Counted from the stretch's first letter, positions 9,167 through 22,195 are shown. The stretch is DNA of 64,000 bases from Cronobacter malonaticus LMG 23826 (GCF_001277215.2 NZ_CP013940.1:3534001-3598000); one strand, 5' to 3'. Notes: generated from the sequence alone by a model not told the origin. Program-made: numbers and translations.

Positions 9167-10834
9167 TTAGAACGTTTCCCAGTTATCGTTACCCTGCGCA
9201 ACCGCGGGTTTCGGCGCGGCGACCGGCGCGACGCTTGTCTGAACTGGGCTTACGCTACGCGGCTTGCCCTGCGCGCTCTGGCTGATACGGAACACGGCGA
9301 CGGACTGCGTCAGGCGGCTCGCCTGCTCTTCCAACGCGCTCGCGGCGGCGGCGGATTGTTCCACCAGCGAGGCGTTCTGCTGGGTCACGCGGTCCATCTC
9401 GGCGACGGCCAGACCGACCTGGTCGATGCCGCGGCTCTGTTCGTCAGAAGCAGAGGCGATTTCGCCCATGATGTCGGTTACGCGGGTGACCGCGCTGACG
9501 ATCTCGCCCATGGTTTCACCGGCGCTTTCCACCAGCGTCGATCCCACGTCCACTTTGCTGACGGAGTCTTCGATAAGCCCTTTAATCTCTTTCGCGGCCT
9601 GGGCGCTACGCTGCGCCAGGTTACGCACTTCGCCCGCCACCACGGCGAAGCCGCGGCCCTGTTCGCCTGCACGCGCGGCTTCTACCGCGGCGTTCAGCGC
9701 CAGGATGTTGGTCTGGAAGGCGATGCCGTCAATCACGCTTGTGATATCCGCGATTTTCTGGGAGCTGCCGGCGATGTCGCGCATCGTCTGCACCACGTTA
9801 TCCACCACTTTGCCGCCTTTCTGGGCGGTTTCCGACGCGCTCAGCGCAAGCTGGCTCGCCTGACGGGCGTTTTCGGCGTTCTGTTTCACAGTGGCGGTCA
9901 GCTCTTCCATGCTGGCGGCGGTCTCTTCGAGAGACGCGGCCTGCTCTTCGGTGCGGGAAGAGAGATCGTTGTTACCAGCAGAGATTTCGCTCGCGCCGCT
10001 GTAGATGGCATCGGCGCCGTTACGCACTTCACCCACGGTACGCACCAGTTCGCCCTGCATATGTTTAATGCTGGCGGCCAGCTGGCCCATTTCGTTCGTG
10101 CCGTCCACGTCAATCTGACGCGCCAGGTCGCCACTCGCGATATGACGAATGCTCTCAATGATGCGGTTCAGCGGAGTGATAAGGGTGTTCTGGATACCGA
10201 ACCAGACGCAGACAATCACGCCCAGCACCACGGCCAGCACGCCAATCAGGATCCAGATAGCCATGCTATAGGAGCTGTTGCTGCCTTCCACGGCGATGTC
10301 ATACAGGCGGTCATTCTGCGCCATGTAATCGGTGTAGGCTTTCTCGAAACCGTCCTGATATTTCTGGGTCGGCTGGTCGAAGAATTCATTGATTTTCCCG
10401 GCCGCGAGCAGCTGAATCAGCTCCGCCAGCGCACCGTGGTAGATGTCATAGTTACGCTTAATTTCCTGCGCGTACTCTTCGCTCTGACGCGGGTCACGCG
10501 GCAGCGCCTGGTAATCCGCCCAGTGCGTTTCCGCCTGCTTCAGCGAGCTGCTGGCAATCTGCATCAGCTCCTGCACCGTCGCGCCGCTGCCGATGTTGTT
10601 CGCATCCATCATGTGACGGATACCGGCGCGGTTTAAGGTGTTACGGGTCTGAATCAGGGCAACCCAGCTGCCGTTCAGCGTGGACTGCTGCTGACGGATG
10701 GTTTGCAGAACGGTGAAATTTTCCTTGTCATTCTTGATGGCATTAAAGAACAGGCCACCGGAAGCCATTTGCAGCAGACCGAACAGGGCCAGAACAAACA
10801 GCAAACTGGTTACAACTTTGATGCGGTTTAACAT
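9167..10834 (-). CDS. tsr: Tsr, methyl-accepting chemotaxis protein (serine-type)
   Basis: This 555-residue chemoreceptor has an N-terminal membrane segment (about 8-30), a periplasmic four-helix ligand domain, a second membrane segment (about 190-212), a HAMP domain and a long cytoplasmic signalling rod. The hairpin tip contains [20 protein letters not shown]. The last five residues NWETF are the CheR/CheB docking pentapeptide of high-abundance receptors. [10 protein letters not shown] near residue 64 carries the arginine used for amino-acid binding in Tsr. The ATG at 10834 follows GGAAGAG. The position beside opgB matches E. coli tsr, supporting the serine-receptor assignment. Confidence 0.9.
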   Translation of the reverse strand: MLNRIKVVTSLLFVLALFGLLQMASGGLFFNAIKNDKENFTVLQTIRQQQSTLNGSWVALIQTRNTLNRAGIRHMMDANNIGSGATVQELMQIASSSLKQAETHWADYQALPRDPRQSEEYAQEIKRNYDIYHGALAELIQLLAAGKINEFFDQPTQKYQDGFEKAYTDYMAQNDRLYDIAVEGSNSSYSMAIWILIGVLAVVLGVIVCVWFGIQNTLITPLNRIIESIRHIASGDLARQIDVDGTNEMGQLAASIKHMQGELVRTVGEVRNGADAIYSGASEISAGNNDLSSRTEEQAASLEETAASMEELTATVKQNAENARQASQLALSASETAQKGGKVVDNVVQTMRDIAGSSQKIADITSVIDGIAFQTNILALNAAVEAARAGEQGRGFAVVAGEVRNLAQRSAQAAKEIKGLIEDSVSKVDVGSTLVESAGETMGEIVSAVTRVTDIMGEIASASDEQSRGIDQVGLAVAEMDRVTQQNASLVEQSAAAASALEEQASRLTQSVAVFRISQSAQGKPRSVSPVQTSVAPVAAPKPAVAQGNDNWETF

Positions 10835-10866
10835 GGTTTCTCTTCCCGATACGACAGATGGAGAGA

Positions 10867-10893
10867 GTTTCGGCATTAAACCCAAAAACTTTA
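10867..10893 (-). promoter_or_regulatory. Flagellar sigma-28 (FliA) promoter of tsr
   Basis: On the minus strand TAAAGTTT is followed after exactly 11 bases by GCCGAAAC. This matches the FliA consensus TAAAGTTT-N11-GCCGATAA with a perfect -35 and a near-perfect -10. It lies about 35 bases before the tsr start, tying tsr to late flagellar expression. Confidence 0.88.
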
Positions 10894-11084
10894 TAAGGAT
10901 AAGCACCGCTCAGGCCCGATTTTTGTACTAAGTTTGGTGGGAAAATCACCATAAATACGCAGTGTGTGACGCAGGTCATGTTGTTACTTTCAGGAATACA
11001 AATTAAGCGCCGCTTAATTTCTGATTTCAGCATGACAAAATAATGCCTAAGCGCAAAACGTTAGCGGTTTGCTCGAAAGTGAGG

Positions 11085-11118
11085 AAAAAAAGAAAAACAG
11101 AGACACTCTCTGTTTTTC
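11085..11118 (-). terminator. Terminator after the 407-residue membrane protein gene
   Basis: GAAAAACAGAGA (11092-11103) pairs perfectly with TCTCTGTTTTTC (11107-11118) around a three-base loop. A run of seven T follows on the minus strand. Confidence 0.9.
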
Positions 11119-11128
11119 TCAGAGGCAT

Positions 11129-12352
11129 TTATTTTTTAATCGCGCCATTCGCGTCAAACAGCGTATCCCAACGGCGGATCTCGCCCGTTTCAAAGGCGAC
11201 ACAGCCTTTCATCATCTGGCGGAAATAGCGTACCGAAGCTTCGTTATTGCCGGGGATGAAATTCGCGTAGTCGCGTGCCGTGGCCTGCGCGCGCAGTTTG
11301 ACAATATAAGCCGGGCAGATGAGATTGACACTGCCGGTGGAAAACAGATTTACACCGCGGATAAAAAAGGCTTTTTCATCGCGGCCTGGCATTTCCTGCG
11401 TCTGCCAGACGGCTTGCGGAAACAACGCAGGTGAAAATTTCTCGTCATCAACCCGGTAGTAATGCGGCTGTGGATCGACCAGACCAATAGAGACCAGCGA
11501 GCCAAAAACAAGCGTGCTCCACAGGGTCGGAAAGAGCAGGACGATGCAGATGACTGCAATTACTGAAGTCAATAAAAAAGGTTTGAGGGCATCGATACCT
11601 TTCTGGCTATTATTACTTTCACTGTTTTGGCTTGCATCGTTTTGGCTCTTACGGTTACGTAAGTAATGGACAATCGCAGGCAGAAAAGCCAGGAAAGCAA
11701 ACAGACTCATAAATGCCCATGCGACAAATAGAGCCCACAAACCTTCACCACGACTGGAATGAATAAGAAGCGCTGCTGGTATCGATATCGATAATCCTGG
11801 CAACATAATAAAAAGCATATTAACAAGCAATATCAAGAGGTTAAAATATGGTAGCCACCATTTCCTTTCTTGCTGATTAAAAGGATGCTTGATCAAGCCG
11901 ACTTTAAAATAGTAAGCAGCCCATATTGCGAAGAGGAAGATGATAATAAAGATAATCCAGTTACTGAAAGGTAGTTCTTCGGTAAATATCGCGCTCAATA
12001 AAAATATCAGCGTAAGATAAATAACCGAAACAGCAAAACATATCAGAGGCAAATAGTTATTGTGTTCTTGATCGTCTTTTTCAAGATAAAATTCACTGTG
12101 CGCCAGTAAAATCGCACTGGGCAAAACCAGCGTGACAGAGATTATCAGCGAAAACACAGCGGCTGAAATCAAAAGCGATATCAACCCGATGTTAAATGAA
12201 AACGCCCCCATTAACAGATCAACACGGCCGACGCTGGAAAGATAACTCCAGATAATGACGCCTGAAAGTATTGTCGAATAAGGTAATAACGCGACGAAAT
12301 ATTTACCGATTTTCTTTGCCAGCGTTTTTAATTGTGCACCCTCTGTGCTCAT
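11129..12352 (-). CDS. Polytopic membrane protein of unknown function
   Basis: This 407-residue protein has about seven to nine hydrophobic segments (first near residue 17, last near 270) and a soluble C-terminal domain of about 120 residues with two cysteines (NLICPAYIV and GCVAFETGEIRRWD). I recognise no family motif. Its base composition is clearly more AT-rich than the flanking genes, suggesting horizontal acquisition. It stands alone between tsr and the autotransporter gene, with its own terminator. The C-terminal domain may be periplasmic, given two cysteines that could form a disulfide; this is inference. Confidence 0.75.
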   Translation of the reverse strand: MSTEGAQLKTLAKKIGKYFVALLPYSTILSGVIIWSYLSSVGRVDLLMGAFSFNIGLISLLISAAVFSLIISVTLVLPSAILLAHSEFYLEKDDQEHNNYLPLICFAVSVIYLTLIFLLSAIFTEELPFSNWIIFIIIFLFAIWAAYYFKVGLIKHPFNQQERKWWLPYFNLLILLVNMLFIMLPGLSISIPAALLIHSSRGEGLWALFVAWAFMSLFAFLAFLPAIVHYLRNRKSQNDASQNSESNNSQKGIDALKPFLLTSVIAVICIVLLFPTLWSTLVFGSLVSIGLVDPQPHYYRVDDEKFSPALFPQAVWQTQEMPGRDEKAFFIRGVNLFSTGSVNLICPAYIVKLRAQATARDYANFIPGNNEASVRYFRQMMKGCVAFETGEIRRWDTLFDANGAIKK

Positions 12353-12461
12353 TGCTATTCCCTTAATAAATCAATGTCAGGTTACAATACACCTGAAAAA
12401 AAGGTTTAAAACACCCACATAAAAATATTTATTTCTGTGCATTTTAATCCCGCCCCGTTAA

Positions 12462-12493
12462 CAATAAAGGCGCCCTTGCAGGCGCCTTTATTG
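12462..12493 (-). terminator. Terminator after the autotransporter gene
   Basis: A perfect 13-bp stem, CAATAAAGGCGCC (12462-12474) with GGCGCCTTTATTG (12481-12493), lies 25 bases beyond the stop codon. The T-rich part is inside the stem. Confidence 0.85.
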
Positions 12494-12517
12494 ATTACCG
12501 CAAGCGATGCCGGGTTA

Positions 12518-15500
12518 TCAGAAGTCCCAGCTAAAGCCCGCGTTGACGCTGTTGTCCTGATAGTTCTCGGAAATCAGCCCGCTGTAGCCGAGAGACAGAT
12601 GCGCGTTGCGGTTTACCGCGACTTCCGCGCTCGCTTTCAGCACCGTGCCATCGCGCGAGGCCGACACGCTGTTGGTCACAAACGGCGTGCTGCTGCCCCG
12701 GAATTTAAGGCCGGTGGCGCGATCAAGCTCGCCATACTGATGCTGCCAGCCCACTTCGCCGCGCAGCGCCACGGTCGTTTCTGCGGTGGCGTCCCACTCC
12801 AGCCCTGAACGCAGGCCCAGCGTGGAGAACGTGGCGTCGGTGTGCTGTTTGTCGCCATGCAGCGCCGTGGCCCCGCCCTGCTCGTTGATGCGGTTGTTCT
12901 CAAAGTTCACGTAAGAGATATTCGCAAACGGCTCGACGTTTACCATCCCCGCCGCCAGTTGATAACCCGCCTCGGCGAAGAACTGCTCGGTACGGGCGTT
13001 ATATTTCGCGTCAGCACGGTCAGACTGCGAACCAAAGCTTACGGAACGGCTGGTGTCAAAACGGTGCCAGGTGTAGCCCGCGCCCGCACGCAGCGCCAGC
13101 TCGCCAAGCTGTTTACCGCCGTAGACCGCCAGATGGTAGTTGTCGCTGTCCGCATTGGAGCCATAACCGCCGTCAAGCGACGTGCGGGTGTAGCCGGTCG
13201 CCACGCCCATGCGCCAGTCGTCGGCGTAAGCGGAATCGAGCCCCAGCAGCACGCCATAGGTCGATGCCTGATAACCCGTGGCATTTTCATCGCCGGAGGC
13301 GTGATCCCACGCGCCTAACAGCTTCGCCCACGCGCCGCCGTCATCGGCCGCCACTGGCGAAACGCTGGTCAGCCCTTCCGCCTGACGCAGACGCTCGTTC
13401 AGCGTATCGCGCAGGTAGCGGCTGTCGTTAATCTGCGCCGAGGCGATATCCGCGTGGATCTGGCCGCCCAGTTGGCGGAACGCCTGACGCGCCTGCGCTA
13501 CCGAACCGGTCGAAAGCAGGCTCTCATACAGCGGGTTGCCCGCGCCGAGCGTTTCCAGCGCGCCAGCAACCGCACGGCCATTGGCGGTATCCGCGATGCT
13601 CGCGAACGTGGTGTCGTTACGCGCCACATCCAGCGTCACCTGCCCACCCGTATAGCCGAGCGAAGTGCCGAGGAACAGATAATCCGGCGCCACGCTGTCA
13701 AACTGGCCGGTAATGCCGTCCGCCGCCGACAGAATGTTGTACTGCTGGCCGAGCAGGCTGCGCACTTCCGCCTGGCTCAGCAGATTGCTGCTGTTCTCAA
13801 GCGACACCGCGACTTCGCCGCCGTTCAGCGCGATAGCGCCCGTAGCGTTAATCACGTCGCTGCGCCCGTCCGGCGACACTTCCACCGCGTAGCGCGAGCC
13901 AGGCTGGAACGTCACGTCGCCATTCACATTCAGCGTGCCGATAGAGTTACCCGGCGCGACCGTACCGCCGCGCGCCGCCGTCAGCGAGCCGACCGTACCG
14001 TTACCCGCCAGCACGCCCTGCTGCTGCACGGTAACGTCGGAAGTGACGGAGCCGTTAACCACCAGCAGGCCGTCGTTGACCAGCGTCGGGCCGGAGTAGG
14101 TGCTGGTACCGGTGAGCCACAGCGCGCCCGCGCCCTGTTTGGTCAGGCCGCCGTGGCCGGAGATATCGTTCGACCAGACATCCATCGCGCACTGAATATC
14201 ACTACAGGTGCGCGCCAGTTTGGTACCCGCTTCCACTTCTTCGCCAATGCCCGGAATATCAGCGATAAACTGTGACGAGCCGTAAGCCACGCCGTCCGGA
14301 TCCGGTACGCGGAATTCTTCAGGAATATCTTCCACGGTGTAGAACATGCCTGGCCCGTGGATCGCCTTGCTGAGATCGATCATCCCCCAGCCGTAAAGCG
14401 CGTCGATGCCCGGATCGCCCATATCCACGGTGGTGGTTTTCAGCACCTGGGCTATCTGCTCGCCGGTCATGTACGGGAAGCGCTCCATCAGCACCGCCAC
14501 GCTGCCCGCCACGTGCGGGGCGGCCATCGAGGTGCCGCTGTAGTTGGCGTAACCGGTGGTCAGCGTCTCCAGGCTGGTGCCTTCAATCACCGAGCTGTAA
14601 ATCCGGCTGCCTGGCGCCGAGACGCAGAAGCTCGCGGTGTAGCCGCAGCGGGAGGAGAACGTACTGATGGTGTACGGCACGCTGTTGGCAGAGGCCGGAT
14701 CTTTCATCACGCTCGCGACAGAAAGCCAGTTCGGCGCGATATCCGGCACAAAGTAAGCGAGGCCCGCCATCGCGTCCGGGTTGTTGAGGTTGTAGTCGTT
14801 ACCGGCGGCGAAAATGGTGACGATGCCGCTGCGGGCCGCGTCGATAGCGCCCTGATACGCGCCGCCCGGCTTGGTGCCGAGGATCTGTTTGATCTGATCG
14901 AACTGCGCCTGGGCGTCGGACACGGTGAAGTGCGGATAGGCCGGATCTTTTCCGCCCTGATCGAATTTCTCGGTGATGCCGATGCCCCAGCTGTTGTTAA
15001 TAATGCGTGCGCCGCTGTCCATCAGCGCATGCCAGCCCGCCTCATACACCGCGCCGTCGTTGCCGAGAATAATCCCGTCTTCCGGGCCGGGGTCGCCGTT
15101 TTCAGCACTGATAATTTGGGCGTTAAATGCAACGCCGTGCATCGGCCCGCCGTCGCGGCTGCCTGCCGCAATACCGCCAACGTGGGTGCCATGCGCGCCC
15201 AGCTCGCCATCGGAATCCACAGACGGCGTACCGTCATAGCGGAAAGGGTCGCCTTTTTTCACCGGAATATACGGATCGGTATATTCGCGGATCCCTTCGG
15301 TGACGAGGTTAATGACTTTATCGGTGCCGGAGAATTCCGGGTGCTTTGCATAAACTGGCTGATCGAAAATACCCAGCTTAATGCCTTTACCGGTATATCC
15401 CGCCGCGTAGGCTTCATCGGCGTGAATAGCGCCAAGGCCCCACTCCGCATTAAATTCGCTGCTGCGCCAGCTGGCGGCATCGCCCGCTTTGCCCTGCTCA

Positions 15501-15640
15501 ATATAATTACTCGCCCCCGCCTGCCCGATACCGGCCAGACCTAATGCTATCGCCACCGCGCTCATGCGAATACGACGCCCGCCCCGCACAGGCGAATATC
15601 CCGCCTGAACAGGTTCTGCTGCTCTGCTTCTGTTGATCAT
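12518..15640 (-). CDS. Autotransporter serine protease (subtilisin-type passenger)
   Basis: About 1040 residues when started at the ATG at 15640. A signal peptide (RRIRMSAVAIALGLAGIGQA) is followed by a peptidase S8 domain with the triad Asp93 (GIFDQ), His150 (GAHGTHVGG) and Ser371 (YSGTSMAAPHVAG). A passenger linker carries the autotransporter-associated repeat (LTKQGAGALWLTGTSTYSG). The C-terminal 280 residues form a beta-barrel ending in aromatic F, the usual outer-membrane signature. It should expose or release a protease at the cell surface, related to SphB1/NalP-like proteases. Codon use fits the host. An upstream start at 15703 is less likely because it precedes the signal sequence by too much. 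Confidence 0.92.
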   Translation of the reverse strand: MINRSRAAEPVQAGYSPVRGGRRIRMSAVAIALGLAGIGQAGASNYIEQGKAGDAASWRSSEFNAEWGLGAIHADEAYAAGYTGKGIKLGIFDQPVYAKHPEFSGTDKVINLVTEGIREYTDPYIPVKKGDPFRYDGTPSVDSDGELGAHGTHVGGIAAGSRDGGPMHGVAFNAQIISAENGDPGPEDGIILGNDGAVYEAGWHALMDSGARIINNSWGIGITEKFDQGGKDPAYPHFTVSDAQAQFDQIKQILGTKPGGAYQGAIDAARSGIVTIFAAGNDYNLNNPDAMAGLAYFVPDIAPNWLSVASVMKDPASANSVPYTISTFSSRCGYTASFCVSAPGSRIYSSVIEGTSLETLTTGYANYSGTSMAAPHVAGSVAVLMERFPYMTGEQIAQVLKTTTVDMGDPGIDALYGWGMIDLSKAIHGPGMFYTVEDIPEEFRVPDPDGVAYGSSQFIADIPGIGEEVEAGTKLARTCSDIQCAMDVWSNDISGHGGLTKQGAGALWLTGTSTYSGPTLVNDGLLVVNGSVTSDVTVQQQGVLAGNGTVGSLTAARGGTVAPGNSIGTLNVNGDVTFQPGSRYAVEVSPDGRSDVINATGAIALNGGEVAVSLENSSNLLSQAEVRSLLGQQYNILSAADGITGQFDSVAPDYLFLGTSLGYTGGQVTLDVARNDTTFASIADTANGRAVAGALETLGAGNPLYESLLSTGSVAQARQAFRQLGGQIHADIASAQINDSRYLRDTLNERLRQAEGLTSVSPVAADDGGAWAKLLGAWDHASGDENATGYQASTYGVLLGLDSAYADDWRMGVATGYTRTSLDGGYGSNADSDNYHLAVYGGKQLGELALRAGAGYTWHRFDTSRSVSFGSQSDRADAKYNARTEQFFAEAGYQLAAGMVNVEPFANISYVNFENNRINEQGGATALHGDKQHTDATFSTLGLRSGLEWDATAETTVALRGEVGWQHQYGELDRATGLKFRGSSTPFVTNSVSASRDGTVLKASAEVAVNRNAHLSLGYSGLISENYQDNSVNAGFSWDF

Positions 15641-16167
15641 CCCAGAGACCGTCCATTGATTGTGAGTTTGCAAGGGGCCAGACGCGCCGGCCCTTATTGT
15701 CATAGGTATTGCGCGCGGCCACGGCGGCCGCTGCGAATATCAATGTTAAGCAGAATTTATTTATTTGCGCCAGTACCGATAAAGAGGGGGTAAAATTAAA
15801 AAGGTGAGCTACGTCATATTATTTTTCTATCTTTTATAACGTTTCAGAGGGTTAAAAAAGCGTGGCATAAAACGTTTTCATGTAGCATGACCTCTTTTTG
15901 CCGCTTCGCTTATTTTAGCGCCTGGCAGAAAACCATGTAAAATTAACCGATTACCTACAATGAACTATAAGCATATAAATAGTATTTCACTGAAAATATA
16001 AATAAAGAAAACGACCAGACATAATATTTACGACGCATTTCTTAATTATGCATAAATAAAAATCAAAAAAGCCTATGGCGCATTTTCAGGCTTTTAAGAT
16101 GTTTCTTAAAAGCGAGTGAAAAATAACCACCTTGTGCTTATTCAGAGAAATACCGCAGGTATGAGGT
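15641..16167. other. AT-rich gap between the autotransporter and codA genes
   Basis: About 530 AT-rich bases with no credible coding frame. It likely contains the autotransporter promoter. One hairpin stands out: AAAAGCCT (16067-16074) can pair with AGGCTTTT (16088-16095). It resembles a two-way terminator, but with a long 13-base loop. Confidence 0.5.
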
Positions 16168-16189
16168 AAAAAAAGCGCCCGCAGGCGCT
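16168..16189 (-). terminator. Terminator after codA
   Basis: AGCGCC (16174-16179) and GGCGCT (16184-16189) form a short GC-rich stem, with a T-tract on the minus strand. Confidence 0.8.
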
Positions 16190-16235
16190 GATGAAATGGA
16201 GGGATCTTTACCGGCACTGCCGGGCAGACATTCTT

Positions 16236-17471
16236 TTACGCATAATGCAGCGTTTCCGGCTCCCGGCGCAGGATCACCTTGCCGTGGCGCACCGAATAAC
16301 GCGCCTTCGCCTGGCGGCGCACCACTTCGTAATCATCCGGCGCGTCGAGCACCACCAGATTTGCCGGACGCCCTTCACAGAGGCCGTAGTTATCGCCGAG
16401 GTTCATCGCCCGCGCGCTGTTGTCGGTCACGAAATCCAGGCTGCGCTTGAGATCCTCATAGCCCATCATTTGACAGATATGCAGCCCGGCGTCGAGCACG
16501 CGCAGAATGTTGCCGTTGCCGAGCGGATACCACGGATCTTTAATCGAATCCTGCCCGAAGCAGACGTTCAGGCCAGCGCGATCCAGCTCCGCCACGCGCG
16601 TCACGCCGCGCCGCTTCGGCCAGGTGTCGAAACGCCCCTGCAGATGAATGCTCTCCGTCGGGCAGGAGACGAAGCTTAAGCCAGCGCGTTTGAGCAGGCG
16701 GAACAGCTTTGAGCAATAGGCGTTATCGTAAGAGCCCATCGCCACCGTGTGGCTTGCCGTTACCCGCGCGCCCATGCCGCGCACGCGCGTCTCTTCCGCC
16801 AGCACCTCCAGAAAGCGCGACTGCGCGTCGTCGGTTTCATCGCAGTGCACATCTACCAGGCAGCCGGTGCGCTCGGCCAGATCCATCAGGAATTTCACCG
16901 AGCTGACGCCCTGCTCGCGGGTGTTCTCAAAATGCGGAATGCCGCCAACCACATCCGCGCCCATCTCCACGGCCTGCTCCATCAGCGCCCGCCCCTGCGG
17001 GAAGGACTCAATGCCCTCCTGCGGGAACGCGACGATTTGCAGATCGATAAGATGGCGCGCCTCTTCTTTCACTTCCAGCATCGCTTTCAGCGCGGCGAGC
17101 GTCGGGTCGGTCACATCCACATGGGTGCGCACGTGCTGAATGCCGTGGTCGCGCAGCATGCCGATGGTCGCGTGCGCGCGGCGTTTGGTGTCCTCATGGG
17201 TGATGGTCGCTTTGCGCTGGCCCCAGCGCTCAATGCCTTCAAACAGCGTGCCGCTCATGTTCCACTCAGGCTCGCCCGCCGTCAGGGTGGCGTCCAGATG
17301 AATATGCGGCTCCACCAGCGGCGGGATAACCAGCCCGCCCTGCGCATCCAGATCGCCTTCGTTGGGGGCCTGCATCGCCGTCTGCGGCGTAATGGCTTTA
17401 ATGATCCCGTCATCCAGCACGAGCGTGAACCAGCCTTCGCGGCGGCGTAAACGGGCATTAACGATATTCAT
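16236..17471 (-). CDS. codA: CodA, cytosine deaminase
   Basis: This 411-residue amidohydrolase deaminates cytosine to uracil. Metal ligands are visible: H56 and H58 in VEPHIHLD, H209 in VDVHCDE, and D308. HLQGRFDTWPKRRG and DPWYPLGNGN are typical CodA segments. E. coli CodA has HDD at the active-site turn (D313/D314); here it is QDS (Q307, D308, S309), so the metal ligand stays but the neighbouring Asp is Ser. That position affects substrate choice in E. coli CodA, so preference could differ. It is 16 residues shorter than E. coli CodA, mostly at the C-terminus. It lies just after codB, forming a codBA operon. Confidence 0.9.
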   Translation of the reverse strand: MNIVNARLRRREGWFTLVLDDGIIKAITPQTAMQAPNEGDLDAQGGLVIPPLVEPHIHLDATLTAGEPEWNMSGTLFEGIERWGQRKATITHEDTKRRAHATIGMLRDHGIQHVRTHVDVTDPTLAALKAMLEVKEEARHLIDLQIVAFPQEGIESFPQGRALMEQAVEMGADVVGGIPHFENTREQGVSSVKFLMDLAERTGCLVDVHCDETDDAQSRFLEVLAEETRVRGMGARVTASHTVAMGSYDNAYCSKLFRLLKRAGLSFVSCPTESIHLQGRFDTWPKRRGVTRVAELDRAGLNVCFGQDSIKDPWYPLGNGNILRVLDAGLHICQMMGYEDLKRSLDFVTDNSARAMNLGDNYGLCEGRPANLVVLDAPDDYEVVRRQAKARYSVRHGKVILRREPETLHYA

Positions 17472-17504
17472 AACGGCTCCTTTGAGTAAGACGGTGAGTG
17501 TGGC

Positions 17505-18773
17505 TCACGGCTGCGGCTGTGCCAGCGCGCGACGCTGTTCCCGCACGCGCGCCAGGCGCACAAACAGAAGATAGCTCGCCGCCGACACCGCGATGCCCAC
17601 CAGCGGGGCCACCCACGGTGAAAAATAGGCGGTCAGCGCGCCAAGCGAATAAGCGGCAAGCCCCGCATAGTTAAAACGCGGCAGGCGAGCCTCGCTCAGC
17701 GCCGGATAACGCCCGCGGCGGTGAAACACATAGTCGGCGATGATCACCCCGCCGACCGGCGGAATAATGCTGCCGAGCAGCACCAGAAACGGGATCAGCA
17801 GCTCATACATCCCGCCGATAGCCAGCAAAATGCCGATGCCCGCGCTCGCGACGGTGAGCGTGCGGCGGCGCTCGCTGCGCAGTAAATGGCAGGCGGCGGC
17901 AGAAACGTTATAAATCGTCGGCCCCTGAATGGTCCACAGATTCAGACACAGCATGATGACCGCCGCCACCGACAACCCCTGCAACGTCATGACCGCCACG
18001 ATATCGGCCTGCTGATAGACCACCGCGCACCATGCGCCTGCGACCACCATCAGCCCGTTGCCAATGAGAAAGCTAATCAGGCTGCCGGTAATGGCGGTGC
18101 CACTGCTGCGCGCCATGCGCGTCCAGTTGGTGGCCTGAGTCGCGCCGCTCGCAAACGTACCAAACACCATCGTGATGGCCGCCGACCAGCCCAGGGTTTC
18201 GGTGGGTTCAATGCGCTGCATCGCCTGCCAGCCGCCCGCGTGGCGGGTCGCAATCCACATCGAGGCGACCAGCAAAATAAACATCAGCGGCACCGAAACG
18301 CGCGAGAGCAGATCCAGCCCGCGATAGCCCACCAGCGCCGTCACGCAAAACGCGAGGCCGAAGAACACCATCAGCGGCGTGGTGAGCCATTCCGGCAACG
18401 CCAGCAGTTTCACGAGCGTGATGGCGACCGTGGCGGTGCCCCACGCGTACCAGCCCAGCTCCGCGAAGCCGAGCAGGAAATCGGAGAGCTTGCTGCCCTT
18501 CTCGCCAAAACAGAAGCGCCCCATCAGCACAGTATTCAGCCCGCTGCGGGCAGCTATCCAGGCAAGCGCCGCCGCATACAGCGCCAGCAGCAGGTTGCCA
18601 ATCGTGGCTATCCAGAGCATCTCGACAATCGGAAACGCGACGCCGAGCTTGCCGCCTGCGAACATCGTGCCGGTGAAAAAGGTAAAGCTGAACAGCACCA
18701 TAGAAATGGAGAGCAGGCCCTTGCGCCCGGCGGCGGGTGCCTCGCTTAACGGGAATTCGGTGTTGGCTGACAT
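17505..18773 (-). CDS. codB: CodB, cytosine permease (NCS1 family)
   Basis: This 422-residue transporter has about twelve membrane segments and the NCS1 pattern FTGTMFAGGKLGVAFP near residue 40 and GFAELGWYAWGTATVA near residue 100. It imports cytosine by proton symport for deamination by CodA, the next gene 33 bases downstream. The ATG at 18773 follows AGGAG; a longer upstream frame lacks a ribosome site. No PurR-type operator is obvious in the short upstream region. Confidence 0.92.
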   Translation of the reverse strand: MSANTEFPLSEAPAAGRKGLLSISMVLFSFTFFTGTMFAGGKLGVAFPIVEMLWIATIGNLLLALYAAALAWIAARSGLNTVLMGRFCFGEKGSKLSDFLLGFAELGWYAWGTATVAITLVKLLALPEWLTTPLMVFFGLAFCVTALVGYRGLDLLSRVSVPLMFILLVASMWIATRHAGGWQAMQRIEPTETLGWSAAITMVFGTFASGATQATNWTRMARSSGTAITGSLISFLIGNGLMVVAGAWCAVVYQQADIVAVMTLQGLSVAAVIMLCLNLWTIQGPTIYNVSAAACHLLRSERRRTLTVASAGIGILLAIGGMYELLIPFLVLLGSIIPPVGGVIIADYVFHRRGRYPALSEARLPRFNYAGLAAYSLGALTAYFSPWVAPLVGIAVSAASYLLFVRLARVREQRRALAQPQP

Positions 18774-18928
18774 AACGGCTCCTCTGCGAAGATAAAACGC
18801 GTGTGGACAGAGATTCAGCAAGTTATGTGCCAGGAATCGGCGGGCGAAATGACGGATATATCCGGCATCAGCAGAGAAACCACGCCCTGCGATTGTGCAA
18901 CGCGGCGCGGTTTGCACTGTCGTCGGGA

Positions 18929-18959
18929 GACGCGCGCCGCTCTGAGCGGCGACGCGCGT
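18929..18959. other. GC-rich palindrome between codB and ascB
   Basis: ACGCGCG...CGCTC and GCGGC...CGCGCGT form an imperfect hairpin of about 12 bp just beyond the ascB stop. It has no T-tract. It may end or stabilise the ascFB message. Confidence 0.45.
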
Positions 18960-18976
18960 TATAGCGGATGGCGGGA

Positions 18977-21884
<2,908 letters not shown>

Positions 21885-22015
21885 GATGGTGAACTCTCTC
21901 GTTATCACACGCCGTGGCACCAGAGCCGCCCCTGCGCGTTTATTATTTTAAATTCAGGTACTTGTCAGGATTTACGGCGCTAAACGCCGCATCGCGCTGA
22001 CAGGATGATGTAATA

Positions 22016-22029
22016 GGTAACCGGTTCCA
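22016..22029. promoter_or_regulatory. Candidate AscG operator
   Basis: GGTAACCGGTTCCA contains the perfect palindrome AACCGGTT with the central CCGG typical of GalR/LacI-family sites, and resembles the AscG site TGAAACCGGTTTCA. It lies between the divergent ascF and ascG genes, where it could control both. Confidence 0.65.
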
Positions 22030-22195
22030 CATTAGAGTGGTTGTGGTCATAAAACAGATCAACTGAAATTTAATCGGGCTTTAAAATCTGTGATGCGGAT
22101 CGCCATCAGGCGGTCGTCAGCGTGCGCGACATGCCTGCCGCTTTACCGGGAAATGTGTAGAATGTGCGGCACATCAGCCGAGCCGGAGGGATTAC

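Noticed and set aside
9356..10636. 426-residue plus-strand frame opposite tsr
   Set aside because: Antisense shadow rich in His/Arg; the receptor gene on the other strand is unmistakable.
12842..15544. Long plus-strand open frames opposite the autotransporter gene
   Set aside because: They are antisense shadows of a GC-rich gene; the minus-strand frame has the signal peptide, catalytic triad and barrel.
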